DNA of 64,000 nt from an uncultured Collinsella sp. (GCA_902482035.1 CABSYW010000005.1:1-64000); one strand, 5' to 3'. Counted from the stretch's first letter, positions 27,683 to 37,157 are shown. The notes: generated from the letters alone by a model not told the origin. Numbers and translations are program-made.

Positions 27683-29047
27683 ATGGCGATCACGCCCGCA
27701 GAAATCGCGGAAACCCGCGGCATGGTTGAGGAGCAGAACCTCGACATCAGGACCATCACCATGGGTGTTTCGCTCATGGGTTGCGGCGACGAGAACCTCG
27801 ACCGCATGTGCACGAAGATCTACGACCACGTGACGCACACGGCTGAGCACCTGGTCGAGACCGCCGAGAACCTCGAGCGCGAGTACGGTATCCCCATCGT
27901 CAACAAGCGCGTCTCCGTCACCCCGGTGGCGCAGATCGCCGCGTGCTGCAAGGATGAGGACCTCACCCCCATCGCGCATGCCCTCGACCGCGCGGCCGAG
28001 ACGCTCGGCATCGATTACCTGGGTGGCTTCTCCGCACTCGTTCAGAAGGGCATCGGCGACGCCGACCGCCGCGTCATCCAGTCCATCCCGCAGGCGCTCG
28101 CCACCACGAGCCGCGTCTGCTCCAGCGTCAACGTCGCCAGTCTGCGTGCCGGCATCAACATGGACGCCGTACTCATGGCTGCGCAGACCATCATCGACGC
28201 CGCTAAGCTCACGGCCGACCAGGACTCCGTCGGCGCTTCCAAGTTTGTCTGCTTTGCCAATATGGTCGAGGACTCCCCGTTTATGGCGGGCGCCGTCCAC
28301 GGCGGTGGCGAGGCCGACGCCGTCATCAACGTAGGCGTTTCGGGCCCCGGCGTTATGGCCGCAGCCCTGGAGACGCTGCCCGATTCCGCATCGATGATGG
28401 AAGTCGCCGAAAAGATTAAGCAGACCGCCTTTAAGATCACCCGCGCCGGGGAGCTCATGAGCCGCGAGGCCGCCCATCGCCTGGGTGTCGAGAAGGGCAT
28501 TGTCGACCTGTCGCTGGCTCCCACGCCTGCCATCGGCGACTCCGTTGCCCGCATCCTCGAGATCATCGGTGTTGGCACCTGCGGTGGCCCGGGCACGACC
28601 TGCGCGCTCGCCATGCTCAACGATGCCGTCAAGAAGGGCGGCGTCATGGCCAGCTCCAGCGTGGGTGGTCTCTCCGGCGCCTTTATCCCCGTGTCCGAGG
28701 ATGCCGGCATGATCGCCGCCGTCGAGGCCGGCGCGCTTTCGCTCGAGAAGCTCGAGGCCATGACCTGCGTGTGCTCCGTCGGCCTGGACATGATCGCCAT
28801 CCCCGGCGACACCCCGGTCGAGACCATCGCCGGCATCATCGCCGACGAGATGGCTATCGGCGTCATCAACAACAAGACCACGGCCGTCCGCGTGATTCCC
28901 GCCATCGGCAAGGGCGTGGGCGACTGCGTTGAGTACGGCGGCCTGTTCGGCCGTGCGCCCATCATGCCGGTGAACCCCAACGCCGGCACCGTGCTTGCCC
29001 ACCGCGGCGGACGCTTCCCGGCACCGCTGAACTCGCTCAAGAACTAG
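27683..29047 (+). CDS. UPF0210 (DUF711, PFL-like) family protein
   Basis: A 454-aa cytoplasmic protein of the conserved UPF0210 family, which is structurally related to pyruvate-formate-lyase-type barrels but has no proven reaction. Recognisable segments are DIRTITMGVSLMGCGDEN, NMVEDSPFMAGAVHGGGEAD, GVGTCGGPGTTCALAMLNDAVKKGG and the C-terminal NPNAGTVLAHRGGRFPAPLNSLKN. ATG 27683 has AGGAG upstream. The small ACT-domain protein that often accompanies this family is not adjacent here. A large structured element begins 17 bases after the stop. Confidence 0.9.
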   Translation: MAITPAEIAETRGMVEEQNLDIRTITMGVSLMGCGDENLDRMCTKIYDHVTHTAEHLVETAENLEREYGIPIVNKRVSVTPVAQIAACCKDEDLTPIAHALDRAAETLGIDYLGGFSALVQKGIGDADRRVIQSIPQALATTSRVCSSVNVASLRAGINMDAVLMAAQTIIDAAKLTADQDSVGASKFVCFANMVEDSPFMAGAVHGGGEADAVINVGVSGPGVMAAALETLPDSASMMEVAEKIKQTAFKITRAGELMSREAAHRLGVEKGIVDLSLAPTPAIGDSVARILEIIGVGTCGGPGTTCALAMLNDAVKKGGVMASSSVGGLSGAFIPVSEDAGMIAAVEAGALSLEKLEAMTCVCSVGLDMIAIPGDTPVETIAGIIADEMAIGVINNKTTAVRVIPAIGKGVGDCVEYGGLFGRAPIMPVNPNAGTVLAHRGGRFPAPLNSLKN

Positions 29048-29064
29048 CTGAGGGGGACTGGCGA

Positions 29065-29198
29065 GGAGCCCCGGGGAGGGCAAATATATAAGGTCGCCTG
29101 CTCGGACAGTCCTGACTCGCTCGGAGAGCACATTAAGTGCTCTCCGGCTCGTGCGGAACTCGCGATCGACCTTATATATTTGCCCTCCCCGGGGCTCC
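29065..29198 (+). ncRNA. Structured 3' element, copy 1
   Basis: A 32-bp perfect inverted repeat (29065-29096 and 29167-29198) encloses a core. In the host-gene sense the core holds CGGACAGTCCTG, eight bases, a 9-bp hairpin (GGAGAGCAC/GTGCTCTCC, loop ATTAA), five bases and GTGCGGAACTC. A second copy after gatB (44900-45040) keeps these blocks and spacings with different stem sequences. It may be a 3'-UTR RNA structure or a mobile palindromic repeat; I do not know a published name. Confidence 0.7.
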
Positions 29199-29363
29199 CG
29201 CACATCGGGACCTCGGTTGGGTTCAATCCCTTTGGCAGTCGCTTCGCTTCTGCCCTACTTTGCTGGTGCGGCGGTTTGGCGTTGGATCGGTTCTTTCTGA
29301 TATATGCTGGTTGCGGCTCTTCTTTTGGGAGGAGTCGCTTTTTTGTTGCTAGGAGGTTGGCCC

Positions 29364-30251
29364 GTGGTTGATGGGGATGCTCGCTCTGAGCTGCTTTCTG
29401 CTGATTGGAATGGCGAATGGATGCGCTTGCAGGCTGGTCGGCGGCGGGCTGATGATTCTTTTGAGTGGGATAAGCGGGCTCGGCATTTTCGGCCGCTTGA
29501 GGCTGCTCCGTATGCCCGGGACTTTATGAAGCTGTTGGCGTTAAAGCCTGGTGAATTCGTGCTGGATATGGGGTGTGGGGCTGGGTCGATTGCTATTCCG
29601 CTTGCTCAGGCTGGGCATTCCGTGATTGCTGCCGACTTTTCCCCTGCTATGTTGGGCACGCTTGATGCTGGCATTGAGTACTATGGACTCGAGGATTGCA
29701 TTACACCGCTTGAGCTTGCTTGGGATGATGACTGGGATTTGGTTGGGCCGGTCGCGAAAGCGGTAGATGTTGCCTTTGCCAGTCGCTCTGTCACCACGAC
29801 CAACCTAAAAGGCGCGCTTGCCAAGCTTGATCGAACGGCTTGTCGGCGTTGTGCCGTCACGATGGTCGCCAACTCCAGCCCGCGCTATGACCTGCACCTG
29901 ATGAACGCCATCGGTGCCTCGGTTACCTGCAGTAATGGCTTTGTATATGCCTTTAACATCCTCATTCAGATGGGTGCCCTGCCGCAGGTTACGTACTTTG
30001 AATCGCCTCGTCGCGATACCTTCGATAGCCTTGAGGCAGGCGTGGCGGACTTCTCCCGCATGCTCGAGCACGGTAACGAGGATAAGATTGACCGACTACG
30101 CGACTACGTCGCTCAGCATATGATTGAGAATCCCCATGCCGGCGAGCCAGGGTCCAAGGGCGTGCCGCAGGGGCGTTACATGCTCGACCACGTCCGCAAG
30201 GTCCGTTGGGCGTTTATTGCATGGGAGCCGGTCTCTTCGGGCCGTCCATAG
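29364..30251 (+). CDS. Class I SAM-dependent methyltransferase
   Basis: A 295-aa protein with the Rossmann motif I VLDMGCGAGSIAIPLAQAGHSVIAADFS, then acidic motif II and DVAFASRSV. GTG at 29364 is the preferred start because AGGAGG lies seven bases upstream; the longer in-frame reading begins with a hydrophobic stretch that is probably untranslated. The substrate is unknown. The first 450 bases favour T-ending codons (GCT, CTT, GAT) much more than neighbouring genes, suggesting transfer or recent acquisition. The gap before it (29199-29363) shows no other gene. Confidence 0.82.
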   Translation: MVDGDARSELLSADWNGEWMRLQAGRRRADDSFEWDKRARHFRPLEAAPYARDFMKLLALKPGEFVLDMGCGAGSIAIPLAQAGHSVIAADFSPAMLGTLDAGIEYYGLEDCITPLELAWDDDWDLVGPVAKAVDVAFASRSVTTTNLKGALAKLDRTACRRCAVTMVANSSPRYDLHLMNAIGASVTCSNGFVYAFNILIQMGALPQVTYFESPRRDTFDSLEAGVADFSRMLEHGNEDKIDRLRDYVAQHMIENPHAGEPGSKGVPQGRYMLDHVRKVRWAFIAWEPVSSGRP

Positions 30252-30433
30252 ACCGCTTTCGGCCGCCGTACACGTCCGCCTGTAACCCGCGCTGTTCTCC
30301 CGCTCGGCATCCGCATTCTTTTTGAACTGGGCAAACACGCCCCACACCGCGCCGTTCCTGCGCTATCGTGGGACAGCTCACGTAGATTAAGGCCCCATCG
30401 CGGGGCGCCCCATAACATAGAAAGCGAGAACCC

Positions 30434-30733
30434 ATGGCACTGACAGGAGCCCAGGTCAAGCAGCTTCGCAGCATGGCCCATCACCTCAACCCCGCCATCA
30501 TCATCGGCAAGTCCGACATCAACGAGGGCACCGTCGAGCAGACGGTCGCCTACCTAGAGAAGCACGAGCTCGTTAAGTGCTCCGTACTCGATGGTTCCAG
30601 TCTTTCTGCCCGCGAGGCCGCCGAAGAGCTCGCCGAGCGCTGCCATGCAGACGTTGTTCAGGTTATCGGCCGCAAGTTCTCGCTGTATCGCGAGTCCTCG
30701 CGCAAGGACATCGAGAAGATTAAGCTCGTCTAA
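30434..30733 (+). CDS. yhbY: YhbY-type RNA-binding protein
   Basis: A 99-aa CRS1-YhbY (CRM) domain protein that associates with pre-50S ribosomal particles. Family features: MALTGAQVKQLRSMAHHLNPAIIIGKSDINEGTVEQT at the N-terminus, where GKSDI replaces the usual GKxGI loop, and VIGRKFSLYRES at the C-terminus. Stands alone; a bidirectional terminator separates it from the convergent regulator. Confidence 0.93.
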   Translation: MALTGAQVKQLRSMAHHLNPAIIIGKSDINEGTVEQTVAYLEKHELVKCSVLDGSSLSAREAAEELAERCHADVVQVIGRKFSLYRESSRKDIEKIKLV

Positions 30734-30772
30734 GAGCCAACGATCCGGCGAGCCAACATACATCAAGCTTGC

Positions 30773-30804
30773 GAGCGTCCGAGCAATTCGGACGCTCATT
30801 TTTT
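30773..30804 (+). terminator. Terminator between yhbY and convergent regulator
   Basis: Perfect 10-bp stem GAGCGTCCGA/TCGGACGCTC, loop GCAAT, then ATTTTTTAT on the plus strand. It overlaps the stop of the gene on the other strand and may serve both. Confidence 0.92.
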
Positions 30805-33802
30805 ATCGTTCGACGAGCACGCGGTTAAGCCTACCCTCCACCAAGCGCTCGTACAGACGCCGCGTCTCGGGCTCGGGCACGCCATTGACCTGCTCCCTCA
30901 GGTGATGCATATGCCCACTGTACAGCTCGACGATATCGCGTCGTCGCCCCGCCGCACCGTAGACGCGCATAGCGCAACGCACCATGTCCTCGCGCGCCGT
31001 CTCTTGCCGCAACCCCGATTCCACCAGCCATACCGCCGACTGCAGGTCGTTTTCTTCTAGGGCGGCATTCGCTCCCCGAATCATGCAGTCGATATACTTC
31101 GATTCCATAATGCGCCGCATACGCAAAAAGTAGGTGGGATTACAGCCATTGGGAACATACAACGGGCCGGCATAGAGCTGCTCGATCTTAAGGCACAGCT
31201 CGATCAGATGGGGTCCGCGCGCACCCGTGCGATTTCCCAAAACTTCGCGGCTTATCTGATCAAACAACCGCACGTCGGTCTTGACGTAATCGCCGTTAAG
31301 CCCAATGCACTCGTTTTGGATCAGCACACACGACTTGCCATCCGGTGTCGGCCCCAAGGCCGAACGCAGGCGCGATATCGTCGAGTACAGATTGTTACGG
31401 GCGCTATTGAACTCGGCATGGGGCCACAGCTCCATGGCCAGCGTCTCGCGGTCGACCAGTGCATCCATGCCCAGCGCAAGCCGCTCGGCAAGCGTCGCCG
31501 CTTTCTTGCGGCGCCACATCTTATCCGTGATGGGAAACCCGTCGCGCTCGGCACGAAACGCCCCAAACATGCGAATCTCGATATGGCCAATCACATCGAC
31601 ACCCTCGGCATCGCCGGCCTGGAACAGACGCTCGCCTTCGCCCTCAAAGTCGTCACGCAGCGAATATCGCGACAGCTCGCGCACCGGGAGCTTCTTTCGA
31701 ATTCTAGCAGCCGGCTCACCCAGACAATGCATCGCAAGACGCGCAAACAGCCGATACGACGGATCTAAAATCCCCGGGCGGTTCATGGACATCCAGGCCG
31801 CAAGGTCGCTATCTCGGCCCGCACAGGCCAAATGCAGCGCCACCATCCAGGCTTCTGCGCCACCAACCTGCGTCTGGCTTATATCGAGCAACTCCGCTTC
31901 CTCGCGCACCGAAACCATCGAGGTGTTACGCAGATATGCCGCGCGCTCCAGCAGCAATGCGTTATCGCGCATGTACGCAATCGACTCCTCGGCAAGTTTG
32001 AGCACTTGGACCGCACGGAACTTTGCATTAACCGGCCGTCCCTCTGCCAGCGACTGCCAGCCTTCTAGCAACAGGCCAAACAGCTGAATCTGATTGTCGC
32101 GCATGCGCACGGCAAAACGATCGAGCTCGTTGAACGCCGCGTCGTCGGTTACCGGCAAGCCGGAAAGGAGCCGCCGTGCCGCCAACACCATGCGCACCCA
32201 GATAGCCATCGCCTTGAGCCCACGTATGTCGAGCGCCTCCCGTACCACCGTCATCTCGTCGTCGCGCTCGTCGGTTCCCGCAAACGACCCGTCAAAGAGC
32301 TCCACCAGCATGCTATCGGCCCGTATAACAATCCCCGTGATGTCGAGCTCACAGTCGTAGGCCTTGCTCGTTTTGAGCTGCTGTAGAACGCCGCCGTCAT
32401 CTCCCCGCTCGGTCAGGCAGCGCTTGACCTCGATATGCGCAGACAACATATCGAGTGCGGTATGGGATGTCTCGATTTCTGGCACGGCCAGGTTCGTAGG
32501 AAGCCCAAGCCCGTTGTCCCCATAGCAAACAGCCGTCAGTGTCTGGGCCACCCTCCATGAAACAGGGTCTATTTCGCAGGCCGCCCGTTCGCCCTCGCGC
32601 TCGATAACCGATGCCATATAGCGAGCGAGCTTTGTATTGGACACGCTGACCGCTGCCAGATATACGCCAAGCGCCTCGGCAGGCGTTGGCTCTGGAGCCG
32701 GATCGTCGGCATCGATCGTGCCCAGCGCTGCTCGGCAGATATCGGCCCCGTGCCCCGTCAGAGCAAGATCGACCCCATACTGTCCAGCAAGTTCAAGAAC
32801 CGCCTCACGGTCCAAAAAGGCGTCCGCTAGGCCCATCGCCGCATCGCATCGGCCCGCCTTAAGCAAAATCCGGGCCGCCCTCGGAACAAGTTCGGGGCGA
32901 ACCTCGGCCACCAACTTGCGCAAACGCAAGCGTCCGTTATCCTCCGTGCCCAGACACGTAAAACTCCGCTCGGCGGGGTCCAAGCCAAAGATCGGGTAGT
33001 CGCGTACAAAGTAGGACTGGTCGACCATCGACAGCCTTACCCCACAGGCCTCGAGTTCTGCGATATTGCCCTCGCCCATCAAAACCATGAGACATGCCAC
33101 GCAAAACAGCGCATTATTGTCGAGCGAAGCCAGATCGGCAAGTGCCGCGCCATATACGTTGACAATCTCGTTTTCGAGCAGACCGGCTACGTCGCCTTGG
33201 CCATACAGACCCGTCTGCAATGCCGAAACGAGCTCGGGCACGCCCTGCGTGAGCTGATAAAAGTCGAGCGATGTGCTGATCGAAAACGCCGATGCCCACG
33301 CCGAATACTCATAGGCATGCACCTTGAGCATCTGCGCATTGATCTTAACCGAATCGCCCAGCCCATGAATCAGCTGACGATTTGAAGGACGGCAGGAGAT
33401 AAAGACCCCTACCCCCATAGCGCGCAGGCCGCGAATCCTGTCGATGAGGTCTTCGGTATCGTGCTGATCGAGGTTTGGCACATTATCAATCGCGATAAGG
33501 GAGTGCGGTTTGTCTTTGAGTTCTTCGGTAACCACCTCGAGCTGCATAAACACCTCGCGCCCTGTGGCGCGATCGGCCTCGATAATCCGCACGGGGCCTC
33601 GCGTCGGGTCGCATTTAACCTCATGGGTGTACTGTAGCAGCACCGAGGTCTTCCCAAACCCGTCGGGCGCATAAAGAACCACGATGCCGGCCTTTCGGCC
33701 CTTGGCGATAAGCTCATTCATCAAGCGTTCGCGTCGCACCATATAGCCTCCGCCCAGCGGCATCAGCTCGAGGTCGTCTATACCGCTCAAATCGTTTACC
33801 AT
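30803..33802 (-). CDS. Large P-loop / SARP-like transcription regulator
   Basis: A 999-aa regulator. The N-terminal third is a STAND-type NTPase (P-loop LYAPDGFGKTSVLLQY near residue 45, Walker B-like SLIAIDNVP). The centre is helical repeat. From about residue 740 an OmpR/SARP-type winged helix appears (IEIRMFGAFRAERDGFPITDKMWRRKKAATLAERLAL; ELWPHAEFNSARNNLYSTISRLRSALG), followed by a bacterial transcriptional activation domain of TPR type. This is the layout of MalT-like and SARP regulators that switch on nearby genes when a ligand binds. No obvious target is adjacent, so its regulon is unknown. Confidence 0.85.
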   Translation of the reverse strand: MVNDLSGIDDLELMPLGGGYMVRRERLMNELIAKGRKAGIVVLYAPDGFGKTSVLLQYTHEVKCDPTRGPVRIIEADRATGREVFMQLEVVTEELKDKPHSLIAIDNVPNLDQHDTEDLIDRIRGLRAMGVGVFISCRPSNRQLIHGLGDSVKINAQMLKVHAYEYSAWASAFSISTSLDFYQLTQGVPELVSALQTGLYGQGDVAGLLENEIVNVYGAALADLASLDNNALFCVACLMVLMGEGNIAELEACGVRLSMVDQSYFVRDYPIFGLDPAERSFTCLGTEDNGRLRLRKLVAEVRPELVPRAARILLKAGRCDAAMGLADAFLDREAVLELAGQYGVDLALTGHGADICRAALGTIDADDPAPEPTPAEALGVYLAAVSVSNTKLARYMASVIEREGERAACEIDPVSWRVAQTLTAVCYGDNGLGLPTNLAVPEIETSHTALDMLSAHIEVKRCLTERGDDGGVLQQLKTSKAYDCELDITGIVIRADSMLVELFDGSFAGTDERDDEMTVVREALDIRGLKAMAIWVRMVLAARRLLSGLPVTDDAAFNELDRFAVRMRDNQIQLFGLLLEGWQSLAEGRPVNAKFRAVQVLKLAEESIAYMRDNALLLERAAYLRNTSMVSVREEAELLDISQTQVGGAEAWMVALHLACAGRDSDLAAWMSMNRPGILDPSYRLFARLAMHCLGEPAARIRKKLPVRELSRYSLRDDFEGEGERLFQAGDAEGVDVIGHIEIRMFGAFRAERDGFPITDKMWRRKKAATLAERLALGMDALVDRETLAMELWPHAEFNSARNNLYSTISRLRSALGPTPDGKSCVLIQNECIGLNGDYVKTDVRLFDQISREVLGNRTGARGPHLIELCLKIEQLYAGPLYVPNGCNPTYFLRMRRIMESKYIDCMIRGANAALEENDLQSAVWLVESGLRQETAREDMVRCAMRVYGAAGRRRDIVELYSGHMHHLREQVNGVPEPETRRLYERLVEGRLNRVLVER

Positions 33803-34188
33803 GCCCGCTCCTCAACTCGACCGTATGGACACTGTAGCCGCAAGACCATACAAGCCGCGCTATGAATAGAGCGACCTTGTGTTTTAGGTTGTCTTTTGGT
33901 ACGCAAGCGGCAAGTTTTTGTACAGCGAGGGCCGATTGTTATTAATCCCCCGACTAATCGGTCTTTAAGCAGGTAAATGAGCTTGTCAGCTTGTCCCATC
34001 TAAGCGGCAGTGTAACGCAAATGAACAAGGTTCAGTTATGTCATTCAACTCGCCTAGCACCCGCTACCGTCTACGACCTTCTAGTGGTATTTTTGCATAG
34101 AATCTGGTATGGAATGAATCAAGCTGTTGGGCATCCGGCATTCGTCAAGCTTGCGGCAAGATTTTGGTCAAGTGGGCGGACAGGGATA
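33803..34188. other. Intergenic region upstream of the large regulator
   Basis: About 390 bases, less GC-rich than the flanks, without a convincing gene. CCGATT and AATCGG near 33930-33960 form a weak dyad. It must contain the promoter of the 999-aa regulator; no hexamers stand out. Confidence 0.4.
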
Positions 34189-34219
34189 GCAAAAAGGCCC
34201 CCGCAAAGCGGAGGCCTTA
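34189..34219 (-). terminator. Terminator of nagB
   Basis: Stem AAGGCCTCCGC/GCGGGGGCCTT with loop TTT, followed on the minus strand by TTTTTGC, about 30 bases after the nagB stop. Confidence 0.9.
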
Positions 34220-34250
34220 GGCAAGGCTATGTCGAGCTGCAGGATTCGCG

Positions 34251-34979
34251 CTACTCGCAAAGCGAAAGGGCGGCCTCGTCGGCAACGACAACGCAGTTGG
34301 TGTGCAGCTGCAGGATCGAAGCCGGGCACTTGGGCGTAACCGGACCATAGCACATATCGTGCACGGCCTGAGCCTTGGCCTCGCCGTTGGCGACGACCAG
34401 GATCATGCGGGCATACATGATGGTCTGGGTACCCATGGTGTAGGCCTGACGGGGAACATCGTCGATGCTGTCGAACAGGCGGCTGTTGGCCTGAATGGTG
34501 CTCTCGGTGAGGTCGACGCAGTGCGTGCCCTTGGAGAAGTGGTCATCGGGCTCGTTGAAGCCGATGTGGCCGTTGTTGCCAATACCGAGCAGCTGCAGAT
34601 CCGGGTAACCGGCCTCGGCGACGGTGGTGTCGTACTCAGAGCAGGCAGCGGCGGCGTCGGGGTTGGAACCGTCGGGCACATGCGTGTTGTTCAGATCGAT
34701 ATTGATGTGATCGAAGAAGTTCTCGCGCATAAAGTAGTGATAGCTCTGGGGATCGTCGTGCGAAAGGCCACGATACTCGTCCAGGTTGTAGGTGCTGACC
34801 TCGGCAAAGTCGACGTCGCCCTTCTCGTACCAAGCAGCGAGCTGCTTGTAGGCACCGATCGGGGTGGAGCCGGTGGCAAGACCCAGCACACAGTCGGGCT
34901 TGAGGATAACCTGCGCCGAGATGATATTAGCGGCCTTGCGGCTCATATCCTCGTAGTCTTTAGCTTTAATGATCTTCAT
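34251..34979 (-). CDS. nagB: Glucosamine-6-phosphate deaminase
   Basis: Converts glucosamine-6-phosphate to fructose-6-phosphate and ammonia, feeding amino sugars into glycolysis. The 242-aa protein starts MKIIKAKDYEDMSRKAA and shows LGLATGSTPIGAYKQL, TYNLDEYRGL (catalytic Asp), LLGIGNNGHIGFNEPD with the catalytic His and the lid region. The ATG at 34979 follows AGAAAGGA; the longer upstream reading is unlikely. It sits downstream of a glucose-type IIA and glmM on the same strand, so the group balances amino-sugar use and cell-wall precursor supply. Confidence 0.95.
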   Translation of the reverse strand: MKIIKAKDYEDMSRKAANIISAQVILKPDCVLGLATGSTPIGAYKQLAAWYEKGDVDFAEVSTYNLDEYRGLSHDDPQSYHYFMRENFFDHINIDLNNTHVPDGSNPDAAAACSEYDTTVAEAGYPDLQLLGIGNNGHIGFNEPDDHFSKGTHCVDLTESTIQANSRLFDSIDDVPRQAYTMGTQTIMYARMILVVANGEAKAQAVHDMCYGPVTPKCPASILQLHTNCVVVADEAALSLCE

Positions 34980-35250
34980 TACGCGTCCTTTCTCGTACAA
35001 GAGAGGCAAGGCTCCCTTACAAGCACTTGCCCGCGGCCCGCGTCGGCCGCAACCAACGTGTGCGGCCACCAGGGCGAGGTCGCGTAATGTATGTGTCTCG
35101 TGTCTAGCCGCGTCGAGGCCCCTGCCCGTCCACGGTGACCCGAAGCTGTTTAGCTTCGGACAAATCCCATCTTGCCACGGAGGGCGTCCTCTTTCAAGGG
35201 CGCCCTCCGTAAACGTGTTTGAATTGTAGACTAATGGCCACGTGCACTTG
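34980..35250 (-). other. nagB leader with two hairpins
   Basis: No gene seen. Hairpins are ACGGAGGGCG/CGCCCTCCGT (35177-35210), probably ending the IIA transcript though without a T-run, and CCGAAGC/GCTTCGG (about 35141-35160). Confidence 0.5.
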
Positions 35251-35748
35251 CTAGCGCTCGCGAGCAACGATGAGCTGGTCCATCTCTTCGACATGCACGC
35301 CAACGGAGCCCTTGATGCTCGAGAACTCAACGGAGTTGCACACCAAGATGGGAACCGTCACATCGTAGCCCTCGGCAGCAATTGCCTCGCGATCGAACTC
35401 AATGAGCACATCGCCCTTATGGACGATGTCACCCACTTGCGCATGTACGGTAAAGTGCTTGCCCTCGAGCTGAACAGTGTCCAAACCAACGTGGATGAGC
35501 ACGTCCAAGCCATCGACCGTGTTAAGCGCAACGGCGTGTCCCGTGGGAAAAATAGCCTCGACCTTGGCATCAGCCGGCGCGATCACGCGCGTTCCGGTGG
35601 GCTGAATCGCCACGCCCTGGCCCAAAAGGCCGGTGGCAAACGTCTGATCGTTTACCTCGGAGAGCGGAATGACGTCACCCGAGATGGGAGCATCCAACGT
35701 AAGGACTCGACCACGCATACCAAAAGACCTTAGGACTTTAGTGAACAT
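35251..35748 (-). CDS. PTS glucose-type IIA protein
   Basis: A 165-aa stand-alone IIA-Glc domain (Crr-like). It has the conserved sequence from GDVIPLSEVNDQTFATGLLGQGVAIQPTG to the phosphorylation-site region VEAIFPTGHAVALNTVDGLDVLIHVGLDTVQLEGKHF, where the histidine of LIHVGLDT accepts phosphate from HPr. It would phosphorylate a glucose/N-acetylglucosamine-type IIBC encoded elsewhere. Its start follows GGGGGAG, 71 bases after glmM. Confidence 0.92.
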   Translation of the reverse strand: MFTKVLRSFGMRGRVLTLDAPISGDVIPLSEVNDQTFATGLLGQGVAIQPTGTRVIAPADAKVEAIFPTGHAVALNTVDGLDVLIHVGLDTVQLEGKHFTVHAQVGDIVHKGDVLIEFDREAIAAEGYDVTVPILVCNSVEFSSIKGSVGVHVEEMDQLIVARER

Positions 35749-35819
35749 GCTCCCCCTCGGACATACCGATCAACCAAAATAACCTTAACAGTTTACCACT
35801 TGGCACCCGTTTTTGACCA

Positions 35820-37157
35820 TTAGGGAAGTTCGCGCTTGACAACCTCGACGATGTCGTCGACAACGCGCTGGGTCAGCTCGTGCGTCTCGGCCTCGGCCAT
35901 CACGCGGACCAGCGGCTCGGTACCGCTCGGGCGCACCAGAATGCGGCCGCGGCCGTCAAGCTCCTTCTCGGCAGCAGCGACGGCATCCCAGATGGGCTGG
36001 CAATCGTCCAGACCAGCCTTGTTGTCGGAATGCACGTTGACGAGTACCTGCGGGTACTTCTTCATGATGCCGGCAAGATCGGTGAGGGTACGACCGGTAC
36101 GCTTGAGCACGGCCAGCAGCTGCAGAGCCGTCACCAGGCCGTCGCCGGTGGTATTGTGCTCCAGGAAGATGATGTGGCCGGACTGTTCGCCGCCGATGAC
36201 GGCGCCGTCCGCGAGCATGCGCTCCAGAACGTAGCGGTCGCCCACGGCGGTCTGAACCATCTCGAAGCCCTGCTCCTTCATAGCGATGGAGAAGCCCAGG
36301 TTGCACATGACGGTCGAGACGATCTCGGAGTTGGCGAGCTTGCCGCGAGCGGCGAGGTCAGAACCGCAGATAGCCAGGATGTAGTCACCATCGATCTCAT
36401 TGCCCTCGCTGTCCACGAACAGCACGCGGTCGGCGTCGCCGTCGTGGGCCAGACCGATGTCAGCATGGGTGCGCAGCACGAGCTCGCGCAGGGGCTCAAG
36501 GTGAGTGGAGCCGCACTCAACGTTAATGTCAGTGCCGCAGTAATCGGTGTTGATGGCATGGACCGTGGCGCCCAGGCGCTGCAGCGCGGCGGGCGTGGTC
36601 TGGCAGGAAGCACCGTGACCGCAGTCGACGGCAACGACCAGGCCGTCGAGCCTCAGGCCATCAAGCGTATCGATGGCGTGGTCGACGTATGCCTTGCGGG
36701 CGTCCTTCATCTTGATAATGTGGCCCACGCCGGCGCCGGTCGGCAGCGTATCGGCAGCCATGGCCTCCTCGGACATGACCCAGGCGCTGATCTCCTCCTC
36801 GACAGCATCGGGAAGCTTCATACCCTTGCGGCTAAAGAACTTGATGCCGTTGAACTCCGGCGGATTGTGCGAAGCGGAGATGACAATGCCGCCGTCGAGC
36901 TCGTTTTGAACAGTGAGCAGCGCCACAGCAGGCGTGGGGATGACGCCGCAGCAATGCGGGCGGCCGCCCTCGGCCATAATGCCGGCAGTCAGAGCACTCT
37001 CGAGCATGGTGCCCGAAAGGCGCGTGTCACGGCCGATGCAGATGTCCGGACCAAGGAACTTGGTCGCCGCGCGACCCAGACGAAACGCGAGGTCGCACGA
37101 AAGATCGGCGTTGGCGACGCCACGGACGCCATCGGTACCGAAGATGTTCTGGGGCAT
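35820..37157 (-). CDS. glmM: Phosphoglucosamine mutase
   Basis: Interconverts glucosamine-6-phosphate and glucosamine-1-phosphate for UDP-GlcNAc synthesis. The 445-aa length is typical. It has FGTDGVRGVAN at the N-terminus, the phosphoserine loop GIVISASHNPPEFNGIKFF, the metal-binding DGDADRVLFVD, the sugar-specificity loop GGEQSGHIIF and the phosphate-binding RPSGTEPLVRVMAEA. Lies between rpsI (with terminator) and the IIA gene on the same strand. Confidence 0.97.
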   Translation of the reverse strand: MPQNIFGTDGVRGVANADLSCDLAFRLGRAATKFLGPDICIGRDTRLSGTMLESALTAGIMAEGGRPHCCGVIPTPAVALLTVQNELDGGIVISASHNPPEFNGIKFFSRKGMKLPDAVEEEISAWVMSEEAMAADTLPTGAGVGHIIKMKDARKAYVDHAIDTLDGLRLDGLVVAVDCGHGASCQTTPAALQRLGATVHAINTDYCGTDINVECGSTHLEPLRELVLRTHADIGLAHDGDADRVLFVDSEGNEIDGDYILAICGSDLAARGKLANSEIVSTVMCNLGFSIAMKEQGFEMVQTAVGDRYVLERMLADGAVIGGEQSGHIIFLEHNTTGDGLVTALQLLAVLKRTGRTLTDLAGIMKKYPQVLVNVHSDNKAGLDDCQPIWDAVAAAEKELDGRGRILVRPSGTEPLVRVMAEAETHELTQRVVDDIVEVVKRELP

